DNA of 8,724 nucleotides from JBBKWX01 sp037969175 (GCA_037969175.1 JBBKWX010000170.1:1-8724); one strand, 5' to 3'. Shown: positions 1-5,880, counted from the stretch's first letter. Notes: generated by a model not told the origin, from the letters alone. Numbers and translations are program-made.

Positions 1-626
1 AAACGATAGGTCACCTCGCCTATCATAGGTATGCGAGCGATGGAAAGCGGAGCCAGAAAATTCTTCTCCTCCCCATGCATGATCTGTATGCGCCCGTTGG
101 GTTTGGCCTCGCCCGTACCTATCTTGGATACGGTCTTGTTGGCCGAGAGCCCGAAGGAGATGGGAAGCCCCGTCTCCCGCAGGATCTCGGCCCTGAGCTC
201 ATCGGAGTATTTGAGGCAGCCATAGAAACGGTCCATGCCCGTGAGATCGAGATAGAACTCATCCACCGAGGCCTTCTCATATATGGGCACCCGCGAGGCG
301 ATGATATCGGTGACCATGTGGGAGTAATGACTATAGGCCTCCATATCTCCGCGTATGATGATAGCATCGGGACAAAGCTGTCGGGCTCTGCGCATGGGCA
401 TGGCCGAGCGTACCCCGAAATGCCGGGCCTCATAGCTGCATGCCGCCACCACACCCCGGTCGCTCATGCCTCCTACTATGATGGGCTTGCCTATGAGGGA
501 GCTGTTACGCAACCTCTCCACACTCACAAAGAAGGTGTCGAGATCCATATGCACCACATGTCTGCGCCCCACATGCAGCGGGGTATCGAATTCAGGGGGC
601 GGAGTTATTGACGATATTATTGTCAT
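1..626 (-). CDS. dinB: Y-family DNA polymerase, DinB/Pol IV-like (partial, C-terminus outside window)
   Basis: Low-fidelity translesion DNA polymerase acting on damaged templates in the cytoplasm. The 208 visible codons cover most of the catalytic palm and fingers. Residues 28-30 (DLD, motif I, within HMDLDTFFVSVE) and D122-E123 (motif III, SVDEFYLDLTG) supply the metal-binding acidic residues; F33 sits where DinB has its steric-gate Phe; RSAMPM (73-78) and a LSANKTVSKIGTGEAKPNG segment (160-178) match the family. The little-finger domain lies beyond base 1. Start: ATG at 626-624 is the only in-frame ATG between an upstream stop and the first conserved strand; it gives a roughly 20-residue lead. 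A GTG at codon 19 is an alternative. The gene is divergent from an S24-type repressor 66 bases away, so damage-inducible control is inferred. GC content is higher than in the rest of the window (37/60 and 28/60 on two lines counted by hand) and ATA is a common Ile codon. The motif SVDEF, instead of SIDEA or SLDEA, marks a subgroup. Family assignment is firm; Pol IV versus another Y subfamily is less so. Confidence 0.93.
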   Translation of the reverse strand, partial: MTIISSITPPPEFDTPLHVGRRHVVHMDLDTFFVSVERLRNSSLIGKPIIVGGMSDRGVVAACSYEARHFGVRSAMPMRRARQLCPDAIIIRGDMEAYSHYSHMVTDIIASRVPIYEKASVDEFYLDLTGMDRFYGCLKYSDELRAEILRETGLPISFGLSANKTVSKIGTGEAKPNGRIQIMHGEEKNFLAPLSIARIPMIGEVTYR

Positions 627-638
627 ATTGTTGACGAT
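609..638. promoter_or_regulatory. Probable repressor operator cluster between dinB and the S24 regulator
   Basis: Positions 609-625 form a 17-bp near-perfect palindrome (TGAC, 9-base middle, GTCA) in which seven of eight symmetric pairs match. A second TTGACGAT at 631-638 repeats the one at 608-615 exactly, 23 bp apart, and GTCA at 622-625 also faces TGAC at 632-635 across six bases. LexA/S24-type repressors bind such dyads and commonly regulate an adjacent polymerase gene and themselves. The palindrome includes the proposed dinB start codon (624-626), so binding would block dinB initiation or early elongation. The assignment to this repressor is inference from position and symmetry. Confidence 0.55.
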
Positions 639-642
639 TAAA

Positions 643-674
643 TTAGCATATTAAAAAATAATATCCTACCTTAG
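643..674 (+). promoter_or_regulatory. Possible Bacteroidetes-type promoter for the S24 regulator
   Basis: TACCTTAG at 667-674 matches seven of eight positions of the TAnnTTTG -7 element, with TTAG (643-646) at a suitable distance for a weak -33 TTTG. It would start transcription near 680, about a dozen bases before the ATG at 693. These are weak matches in an AT-rich stretch. Confidence 0.3.
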
Positions 675-692
675 CTTTAAATATTTTTCAAC

Positions 693-1499
693 ATGAGTAT
701 ACAATTCGGAGAAAATCTGCGCTTTATGCGCAAACGCAAGAAACGTTCTCAGGAAGAAGTTTCAGAAGCATTACAAGTAACGCGTTCATCGCTGAGCGGC
801 TATGAGCTGGGTAACAGCGAGCCGCCCTATGATGTCTTATTAAGACTGAGCGATTACTTCCATATCCCGGTTGATTTTCTGCTGAGGCAGGATCTGGCTA
901 AGATCTCGGAGCTGGATCTGGATGCCATGGAACGCGGACTGGGGCAAAGCGATCTGAGCGGTAAAAAGCTGAGGGTGCTTGCAACCACCGTAAACAGCGA
1001 CAACGAGGAAAACATAGAACTGGTGCCGCTAAGCGCTAAGGCCGGCTATACCAGCGGCTTTGCCGATCCCGATTTTATCAGCATACTGCCTGCCTTCCAA
1101 ATGCCATTCCTGTCCAGAGAAAAGAAGTACCGCACCTTCCCCATCAGCGGTGACTCTATGCCTCCCGTGGCCGACGGCTCCTGGGTGACGGGAGAATATG
1201 TGCAGAACTGGAATATGATCCGCGAGGGAATGCCCTATATCGTCATCACCTTAAATGAAGGAATCGTCTTCAAGAATGTGATCAATAACATCAAAGAAAA
1301 CGGTACTCTCCTGCTCTGCTCTACCAACCCCCTCTATGAGCCTTACTCTATCGCGGTTTCGGAAGTGCTGGAAGTTTGGAAATTTGTGCATTTCATCAGC
1401 TCAGAGATGCAGGAAGTGAATAGCATGAAAGATGAACTAACCATTGCCGTAGTAAAGCTGCAGCAGGAAGTAGCACAGTTGAGGATGAAGTTTGAGTGA
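693..1499 (+). CDS. HTH (XRE) plus S24/LexA-type self-cleaving transcriptional repressor
   Basis: DNA-binding repressor likely controlling the divergent dinB and itself. The 268-aa protein has an N-terminal Cro/CI-type helix-turn-helix (about residues 5-65; SQEEVSEALQVTRSSLSGYE contains the two HTH helices) and a C-terminal S24 peptidase domain (about 108-232). In that domain S155 (SGDSMPP) is the predicted nucleophile, K194 (IVFKNV) the general-base Lys, and A117-G118 (SAKAGY) the expected self-cleavage bond. All three are present, so damage-triggered, RecA-stimulated autocleavage as in LexA/CI is a reasonable inference. Residues about 235-265 form a polar, heptad-like tail (EMQEVNSMKDELTIAVVKL) that may be a coiled coil adding to dimerisation. 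Length and domain order are usual for Bacteroidetes S24 regulators. It is followed by two hairpins and a repeat-rich gap, so it is probably monocistronic. It is not orthologous in form to classical winged-helix LexA, so no symbol is given. Confidence 0.9.
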   Translation: MSIQFGENLRFMRKRKKRSQEEVSEALQVTRSSLSGYELGNSEPPYDVLLRLSDYFHIPVDFLLRQDLAKISELDLDAMERGLGQSDLSGKKLRVLATTVNSDNEENIELVPLSAKAGYTSGFADPDFISILPAFQMPFLSREKKYRTFPISGDSMPPVADGSWVTGEYVQNWNMIREGMPYIVITLNEGIVFKNVINNIKENGTLLLCSTNPLYEPYSIAVSEVLEVWKFVHFISSEMQEVNSMKDELTIAVVKLQQEVAQLRMKFE

Positions 1500-1501
1500 T
1501 T

Positions 1502-1517
1502 CCGGGATAAATCCCGG
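1502..1517 (+). terminator. Hairpin directly after the repressor stop codon
   Basis: CCGGGAT (1502-1508) and ATCCCGG (1511-1517) are perfect inverted repeats two bases after the TGA. The stem is strong, but no T-run follows, so it could end transcription, protect the mRNA 3' end, or be part of the repeat family described here. Confidence 0.5.
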
Positions 1518-1532
1518 GGAGTGTTAAGAGTG

Positions 1533-1555
1533 GTTCCGTCCCTTCGTGACGGAAC
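1533..1555 (+). repeat. Hairpin module (GTTCCGTC/GACGGAAC), possible terminator
   Basis: A perfect 8-bp stem, GTTCCGTC at 1533-1540 with GACGGAAC at 1548-1555, has a 7-base loop. It occupies the same place, just upstream of an ACGAGATACGAA box, as the GTGTCAGG hairpins at 2473 and 5922, although its stem sequence differs. No T-tract follows. Confidence 0.55.
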
Positions 1556-1571
1556 AGTGTTGGGAGTGTTG

Positions 1572-1583
1572 ACGAGATACGAA
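1572..1583 (+). repeat. ACGAGATACGAA box, copy 1
   Basis: This exact 12-mer recurs at 2501-2512 and 5954-5965 on the plus strand, and as its reverse complement at 6162-6173 and 6194-6205. All copies are intergenic. Confidence 0.75.
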
Positions 1584-1636
1584 GGTCAAAGGTCAGTTTT
1601 TTTGTTAAGATGTATCCAATCAATTGGCACAAAACT

Positions 1637-1676
1637 AATCCGTGAAAATCCGCCTAATCCGTGTAATCCGCGTTCC
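1637..1676 (+). repeat. ATCCG-unit run, copy 1
   Basis: Four imperfect 9-10-bp units (AATCCGTGAA, AATCCGCCTA, ATCCGTGTA, ATCCGCGTT) ending in CC. It is 36/40 identical to 6061-6100 by hand alignment, and is likewise preceded by TCAATTGGCACAAAA. Confidence 0.8.
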
Positions 1677-1744
1677 TATTTTTAGTCGTACAGGAAAACT
1701 ACTTAGGGTTGGGTTGAAGTTTAAGTTAGAGTAAAGAAATTCTA

Positions 1745-1780
1745 CCGCAGATCGCGGGGATGAAGCAGATCGCGCAGATA
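1745..1780 (-). repeat. Inverted ATCCG-type run, copy 1
   Basis: This 36-base segment, beginning CCGCAGATCGCGGGGATGA, matches 5881-5916 at 35 of 36 positions. Its reverse complement reads as ATCTGCG-type units and aligns with the run at 6061-6100, mostly with C/T differences, so it is an opposite-strand member of the same family. Confidence 0.8.
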
Positions 1781-1997
1781 AAAAGTGCTTACTGATTTTG
1801 TGCCTTAAATTTTTCTTCGAGACTTTGTGTTATAATAAAATACCGAAAGTGTTCTAAAAACAAGATTGAATTAAGCCGCAGAACCAGCTAACCCTATAGT
1901 GGTAATTTGATTCAGCGTATTTTTTGTATCGTATTTATTTGAATATTGCCATGTCAATCGACACCTGATTAAACTAAGCAAATTCAATATTATACAC

Positions 1998-2468
1998 ATG
2001 AAAAACGCGCTGACCGGACTAACACTAATCATCATTTTATTGATAGTATCTTCTTTTTCAAACAGCATAATCGTAAAAGGAGATGAAGGAGTACCTCCAG
2101 ATTTTGGGAAAACAGAAACAACCTTGATCATTATGAAATTGGCCAAGATGAAAACTGCAAACAAAAACATTGAAGAGAATTTTACCAAACACTATAAAGG
2201 TAAATTCATCATGGTGGATGAATTGAATGAAACCTACAGTGATACTGAAAAATTCAAGTATGTAATGAATACACTTGCAATGTGGCAACCTGCTACAGGT
2301 ATGGGGAATACCCGGATGCCGGCTTCCTATACATATACCGGATCCATTGTGGATCGTGTTACAAACAAAAGCTACGGGGTTGGATATGAAGGTGCCGCAT
2401 ATGGTCCGTTTTTTAAAAATTATGCAAAAAGATTGGATGCAGCTCGACTTAAGAACTCATCAAACTAG
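1998..2468 (+). CDS. Unrecognised small exported or membrane-anchored protein
   Basis: A 156-aa protein I cannot assign to a named family. Residues 1-4 are short and basic, then 5-20 are strongly hydrophobic (LTGLTLIIILLIVSSF), which fits a signal peptide or an N-terminal anchor. The remaining ~130 residues are soluble-looking and Lys-rich: a charged middle (TTLIIMKLAKMKTANKNIEENFTKHYKGKF, about 41-70, cited only in parts), an acidic YSDTEKFKYV segment (80-89), and an aromatic tail (DRVTNKSYGVGYEG, then FFKNYAKRL). The pattern 'YSDTEKFKYV ... DRVTNKSY ... FFKNYAKRLDAARL' resembles small periplasmic hypothetical proteins I have an impression of from Bacteroidetes, but no function follows. There is no Cys lipobox. 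The start ATG at 1998 is well placed before the hydrophobic run. The gene is isolated, bounded by repeat-filled gaps, and converges on the propeller gene. The opposite-strand frames here are less gene-like. Moderately sure it is expressed. Confidence 0.7.
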   Translation: MKNALTGLTLIIILLIVSSFSNSIIVKGDEGVPPDFGKTETTLIIMKLAKMKTANKNIEENFTKHYKGKFIMVDELNETYSDTEKFKYVMNTLAMWQPATGMGNTRMPASYTYTGSIVDRVTNKSYGVGYEGAAYGPFFKNYAKRLDAARLKNSSN

Positions 2469-2472
2469 TGTG

Positions 2473-2496
2473 GTGTCAGGAGTATACTCCTGACAC
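2473..2496 (+). terminator. Perfect 24-bp palindrome after the stop codon
   Basis: GTGTCAGGAGTA (2473-2484) is followed directly by its exact reverse complement (2485-2496), four bases after the TAG. In RNA it forms a strong hairpin, in DNA a possible cruciform. There is no T-run. A related shorter hairpin with the same GTGTCAGG arm occurs at 5922-5942, so it is both a candidate terminator and a repeat module. Confidence 0.6.
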
Positions 2497-2500
2497 AATT

Positions 2501-2512
2501 ACGAGATACGAA
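2501..2512 (+). repeat. ACGAGATACGAA box, copy 2
   Basis: Exact copy of the box at 1572-1583, located four bases after the 24-bp palindrome. Confidence 0.75.
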
Positions 2513-2534
2513 TGCCGAATGTCGAATTCAATTT

Positions 2535-2625
2535 GAAATGGTAAATTAGAAATGTGAAGTCAAATTTGGAATAAAGTATGTGAAATTGTTTTGAGGTAGG
2601 TCAATCAATTGTGACAAAAAAAATC
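2535..2625 (+). repeat. 91-bp intergenic repeat, copy A
   Basis: Aligns without gaps to 5974-6064 at 80 of 91 positions. It begins GAAATGGTAAATTAGAAATG and ends in a CAATTG..ACAAAAAAAATC segment. Neither copy carries a sensible reading frame, and the differences include no codon pattern. Confidence 0.85.
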
Positions 2626-2815
2626 TCTGAATCCCAATTTTTATCGGGATTTTCTCAAACTTCCGTGGAAAATTCAGTGCGTTCCGTTGAAAATATTTTT
2701 ACCATAAAGACTCATACTTAAAAATGAATTTCTTTTAATACGGAATAACAGAGAAAACAATCAATTGAAGATTCCCGATTGAAAATTGATATTTGATTTC
2801 CAGTTTTTTACCGCA

Positions 2816-4462
2816 TTATTCCATCAAAACAATCTTCCCAATATGATCTTTATCCTTTCCGATTATCCTGATCCAATATAAACCTGGCTTAGCATGAGGT
2901 AAATTAAATTCTGTTGAGTTTGATGAAGCTTGCTGATTGTAATATACCAATTCACCCAATGCATTGATGATTTTGACATCCTTTAATGAAAATTCAGGTT
3001 CTGTCATTATGCTGAAAGTACCTCTGGAAGGATTTGGAAATATTCTCAAATCTACATTTTGATTTAGATTGGATTCTATTCCTGAAGCAAGGGGATCATT
3101 ATACTGGGCTATAAAAACATCTGAGCCACCCATACTTACAAGCAATGTGTTCTGCGTTACCGGATCCATATAAATCTGAGAATTAAATGTTCCGATCACT
3201 AAAATTTTACCTGAATTACTCACTACTAATTGGTCAACTCTGTCATGATATGTTGCACCGATCTTAAAAGCATACAGGAAATTCGCATTTGAATCCAGTT
3301 TACAAATAAATCCATCTTCTTCTCCACTCGAAAACAATGTAAATGTTCCGGGTCCTGGATTAAAATCAGTACTATTAGTGAGCTGACCTCCAAAATAGAA
3401 ATTGTCATGACTGTCTATTGTTACAGTACTGAATTGTTCATAGGGACCTCCAACTTTATATGCCCATTTAAAAGCACAATTTGCATCCCATTTGCATATG
3501 TACCCCGCGAAAGGTAATGAGCCACCTGCATTCAGCATATAGGTGCCCGGCCCCGGATCAAAATCACCCGAGGTAAAAAAATCTCCTACCAAATAAATAT
3601 TACCTTTTGAATCAAGATCAAAGGCATCTACGTTTCCGCCAATAAGTTTCAAATCAATAAAATTTCCGGCTGTGTCAAACCTTGAAATAAAACCCTGAAA
3701 ATTGCCTGAAACATAATAAATACCGAAACCGGGGTCAAAATCGAATGAACCATTGAAGCTTCCCGAAAAAATTAATTTATTGTCAGGCGCAATTTTGATT
3801 TTCCCAACATTATCCTGTCCTACTCCACCAAATCTTTTAAACCAGGTAACTACACCAATGGAATCCATTTTACAAACAAAAAAGTCTGCTGTGCCATTAC
3901 TTACTGCATAATGTGTTTGTGTTCCCTGATATGTATCATAATTTACACTTCCTCTAAAAGTACCGGTGAGGTATAAGTTTCCCAGTGGATCACATGTAAT
4001 ACCGGAACCCCCATCATAATTATTTCCGGATATCACTCTTACCCATTGAAAAATCCCGGCACTATTAAATTTTACAATGTAAATGTCGTTGTAAGCCAAA
4101 GATGGAACCAGATAAGGACCGGATGGAGTAGAAAAACTTATGGTACCTCCAAAACTGCCGATTAAAAATGCATTGCCGTATGCATCTATTTCGAGATCAC
4201 CCACATAAACTAAAGAACCTGGATTTCCAAATGTAGCGGACCAAATTGTATCTCCCAAACTATTTTGCTTAAACAAAAAAACATAATGTCCTTCTTGAAT
4301 TACACTGCAAGAATAGATATTATCTTGATTATCTATTTCAATACTTCTACCATTGTCATTTTGTGCAGTTCCGATATTTTTTGCCCAGTCAAGACTAGGT
4401 TGCGCATGAATCATCAAGGTGAAAAAGCACAAAATGAAGGTTAAGAGTAATTTAAATTTCAT
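2816..4462 (-). CDS. Secreted SBBP-type beta-propeller protein with T9SS sorting domain
   Basis: A 548-aa protein likely exported by Sec, then released or surface-attached by the type IX system. Residues 1-20 are a signal peptide (MKFKLLLTF...MIHA|QPS). Residues 23-458 contain repeated units of about 50-65 residues with the pattern 'D.fi.k.d..G.f.w...igg...d....i..D..gNiYl.G.f.gs.dfdpgpgt', seen from about 61, 127, 193, 257, 320 and 384. The first unit (23-58) lacks its opening strand, while a lone DVFIAQYNDPL (448-458) remains at the end, which suggests a closed seven-bladed propeller. The loop motif DFDPGPGT or a variant recurs near 241, 300 and 366. Residues about 462-548 are the type A sorting domain (RIFPNPSRGTF; GLYWIRI...GKIVL). 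No catalytic motif is visible; ligand or carbohydrate binding or adhesion is conjecture. It is divergent from the next T9SS cargo gene across 400 bases. Start ATG at 4462 is fixed by the signal peptide. Confidence 0.88.
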   Translation of the reverse strand: MKFKLLLTFILCFFTLMIHAQPSLDWAKNIGTAQNDNGRSIEIDNQDNIYSCSVIQEGHYVFLFKQNSLGDTIWSATFGNPGSLVYVGDLEIDAYGNAFLIGSFGGTISFSTPSGPYLVPSLAYNDIYIVKFNSAGIFQWVRVISGNNYDGGSGITCDPLGNLYLTGTFRGSVNYDTYQGTQTHYAVSNGTADFFVCKMDSIGVVTWFKRFGGVGQDNVGKIKIAPDNKLIFSGSFNGSFDFDPGFGIYYVSGNFQGFISRFDTAGNFIDLKLIGGNVDAFDLDSKGNIYLVGDFFTSGDFDPGPGTYMLNAGGSLPFAGYICKWDANCAFKWAYKVGGPYEQFSTVTIDSHDNFYFGGQLTNSTDFNPGPGTFTLFSSGEEDGFICKLDSNANFLYAFKIGATYHDRVDQLVVSNSGKILVIGTFNSQIYMDPVTQNTLLVSMGGSDVFIAQYNDPLASGIESNLNQNVDLRIFPNPSRGTFSIMTEPEFSLKDVKIINALGELVYYNQQASSNSTEFNLPHAKPGLYWIRIIGKDKDHIGKIVLME

Positions 4463-4631
4463 AAATTTTTTGGGATTTTTGTTCCGGATAATAACACCTT
4501 TTTTACCTGATTGGTAATAAATAAAGTTAAGATAATTCTGTAATTAAAGCCAAGATAATTTTCAGCTTTATACTTTTTGCTGCAAAGTCAAAATCTGGAA
4601 GTTCGGGCGATTAGGGTAATGAACATAAAAA

Positions 4632-4662
4632 AATCTGCGTTAATCCGTGTCATCCGTGTTCC
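4632..4662 (+). repeat. ATCCG-unit run, isolated short copy
   Basis: Three units (AATCTGCGTT, AATCCGTGTC, ATCCGTGTT) ending in CC, preceded by an A-run as in the other copies. It lacks the hairpin, ACGAGATACGAA and 91-bp modules that accompany the other runs, so the run can exist alone. Confidence 0.7.
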
Positions 4663-4765
4663 ATTTACAAGGAATGAAACTTCCAAAATCGGACAATTCA
4701 AAATCAGGTATTGACACTGATCAAAGTCTCAATAAATAGTTATTTATTTAATCCCAATTTAATGT

Positions 4766-4792
4766 TTTGAATCAGCTGGAGTCCTATCTTTA
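4766..4792 (+). promoter_or_regulatory. Candidate promoter for the 332-aa T9SS cargo gene
   Basis: TATCTTTA (4785-4792) matches TAnnTTTG at seven of eight positions, with TTTG at 4766-4769. The 15-base gap is slightly shorter than the usual spacing for Bacteroidetes promoters. Transcription would begin near 4798, giving a leader of about 65 bases. Confidence 0.4.
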
Positions 4793-4806
4793 GCATTGAA
4801 TAAATC

Positions 4807-4828
4807 ATGATGATTCATTTATCATCAT
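4807..4828 (+). promoter_or_regulatory. Leader hairpin and possible 19-codon upstream ORF before the T9SS cargo gene
   Basis: ATGATGAT (4807-4814) and ATCATCAT (4821-4828) form a perfect 8-bp stem with a six-base loop, inside the predicted 5' leader. An ORF starts at the same ATG (4807), runs 19 codons (MMIHLSSYQKIKQFYKYHR) and stops at 4864-4866, overlapping the downstream ATG (4863) as ATGA. This geometry would permit translational coupling, but so short a frame can arise by chance. Confidence 0.3.
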
Positions 4829-4862
4829 ACCAGAAAATTAAACAGTTTTACAAATATCACAG

Positions 4863-5861
4863 ATGAATAAACTCTACTCAGCGCTCTCATTAGCATTACT
4901 TGCAGCCCTACCGGCTATTGCTCAACCCAGTTTGACTGCGGCTAATTTCAACCCTACGGTTGGACAAAATGTGAGCTATCACAACTTCACCCCTACCACT
5001 TTTACACCCGGAGCAGCCGGTGCAAATGCCACCTGGAACTTTGCTTCAACTCCTAATCAGAGCACCGTAAACTTCAGCTATGTGACCTCTGCATCTACTC
5101 CGTATGGTGCTTCATTCCCGGGGGCAAACCTGGCAGCTAATATCACAGGCAGCTATGAGTATCTGAATGCAAATGCCGGTTTTCTTGCTCGTCAAGGAGT
5201 ATATGCCGGTGGGACTACCTTGTATTATTCGGATGATCAGAAAATATTGACTTATCCTTTTACCTATAATTCAACACTTTCCGACAATTTTGCTACTACC
5301 TTCACCAGTGGTGGGTATACTTTTAACAGAACAGGTACCACTACAGCAACTGCAGACGGATATGGAACATTGATCCTTCCCTGGGGAACCCTTACGAATG
5401 TTTTGAGGGTGCGGTACACGGAAACATTTCAGGATGTATGGATAGGGGGAACAATTAATTATTCTTCAACTAATTATGCCTGGTACAAACCCGGTACCCA
5501 TTATTATCTTTTCACTTTATCCGAATCCATTTCACCGGGAGGGACTCAGCGTTCAGGATCCTATATCAATCAAACTATGGTTGGTATAGATGACCAAGCA
5601 AACACCAATAATGCATTGAATGTATATCCTAACCCGGTTCTGGAAGAACTTACACTTGAACTGGATGTAAAGCAAAATTCAAGTGCCAAGATCGAGATCA
5701 AGAATATGCTTGGACAAGTTGTTTATGAAAAAGATACGGAGCAACTGGTTTCAGGAACTCAAAAGCAGATGATTGATTTCTCAAACCTGGCAACCGGTAT
5801 GTATACCGTTACCGTGCGTTCGGATGATAAAAACTATATTCAAAAAGTCATCAAAAAATAG
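4863..5861 (+). CDS. Secreted T9SS-sorted protein with unrecognised central region
   Basis: A 332-aa protein with a signal peptide (residues 1-20, LYSALSLALLAALPAIA|Q), a Ser/Thr/Asn/Gly-rich beta-type central region (about 21-240) and a type A sorting domain (about 247-332: ALNVYPNPVLEELTLEL, IKNMLGQVVYE, TGMYTVTV, final IQKVIKK). Sec export followed by T9SS secretion or surface attachment is inferred from these ends. The central region has DNFATTFTSGGYTFNRTGT (141-159) and GYGTLILPWGTLTNVLRVRY (166-185), a strand-rich pattern seen in other T9SS cargo proteins as far as I recall, with no known activity and no visible catalytic motif. It has no cysteines, normal for exported proteins. Its own promoter and leader seem present upstream, and a repeat-filled gap follows, so it is probably monocistronic. 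An adhesin or matrix role would be a guess. Confidence 0.85.
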   Translation: MNKLYSALSLALLAALPAIAQPSLTAANFNPTVGQNVSYHNFTPTTFTPGAAGANATWNFASTPNQSTVNFSYVTSASTPYGASFPGANLAANITGSYEYLNANAGFLARQGVYAGGTTLYYSDDQKILTYPFTYNSTLSDNFATTFTSGGYTFNRTGTTTATADGYGTLILPWGTLTNVLRVRYTETFQDVWIGGTINYSSTNYAWYKPGTHYYLFTLSESISPGGTQRSGSYINQTMVGIDDQANTNNALNVYPNPVLEELTLELDVKQNSSAKIEIKNMLGQVVYEKDTEQLVSGTQKQMIDFSNLATGMYTVTVRSDDKNYIQKVIKK

Positions 5862-5880
5862 AAAATCAAAAAAAGATTTC

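Larger units (their letters stand above)
1500..1997. other. Non-coding 498-base gap filled with repeat modules
   Basis: No credible gene is seen. From left to right it holds two hairpins (1502-1517 and 1533-1555), an ACGAGATACGAA box (1572-1583) followed by a tandem AAGGTCA AAGGTCA (1582-1595), the dyad CCAATCAATTGG (1616-1627), an ATCCG run (1637-1676), and an inverted ATC-GCG run (1745-1780). The stretch 1795-1833 (TTTTGTGCCTT...GACTTTGTGTT) resembles another word-like intergenic repeat. The remainder, 1834-1997, is AT-rich and would contain the promoter of the next gene, but no convincing box was found. Confidence 0.7.
2469..2815. other. Non-coding 347-base gap between convergent genes
   Basis: It contains the palindrome at 2473-2496, the ACGAGATACGAA box at 2501-2512, the 91-bp repeat at 2535-2625, and a weak hairpin AATCCC/GGGATT (2630-2635 with 2646-2651) where the ATCCG run would be expected. 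The rest (2652-2815) is AT-rich, with ATTGAA/TTGAAAATTGATATTTG-like words near 2763-2800. No gene is seen. Confidence 0.65.
4463..4862. other. Non-coding 400-base divergent intergenic region
   Basis: Lies between the two divergent T9SS cargo genes, so it should carry promoters in both directions. It holds two AAGATAATT words (about 4530 and 4551), an isolated three-unit ATCCG run (4632-4662), and plus-strand promoter-like boxes (4766-4792) followed by a leader hairpin (4807-4828). No clear minus-strand promoter box was found. A 31-codon frame starting at 4619 lies across the ATCCG run and does not look coding. Confidence 0.6.

Noticed and set aside
75..611. 178-aa plus-strand open frame (and other frames in 31-654)
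   Set aside because: It is the antisense of the dinB reading frame, whose minus-strand translation shows unmistakable Y-family polymerase motifs.
1396..1632. 78-aa minus-strand open frame
   Set aside because: It covers the repressor 3' end, two hairpins and repeat modules; its translation is Leu/Thr-rich noise.
1871..2188. 105-aa minus-strand open frame
   Set aside because: It overlaps the plus-strand 156-aa gene, which has a better start and signal-type N-terminus; this frame runs into the repeat-rich gap and shows no family features.
4619..4714. 31-codon frame across the isolated ATCCG run
   Set aside because: Its sequence is dominated by repeat units and it lacks any initiation signal or conserved feature.
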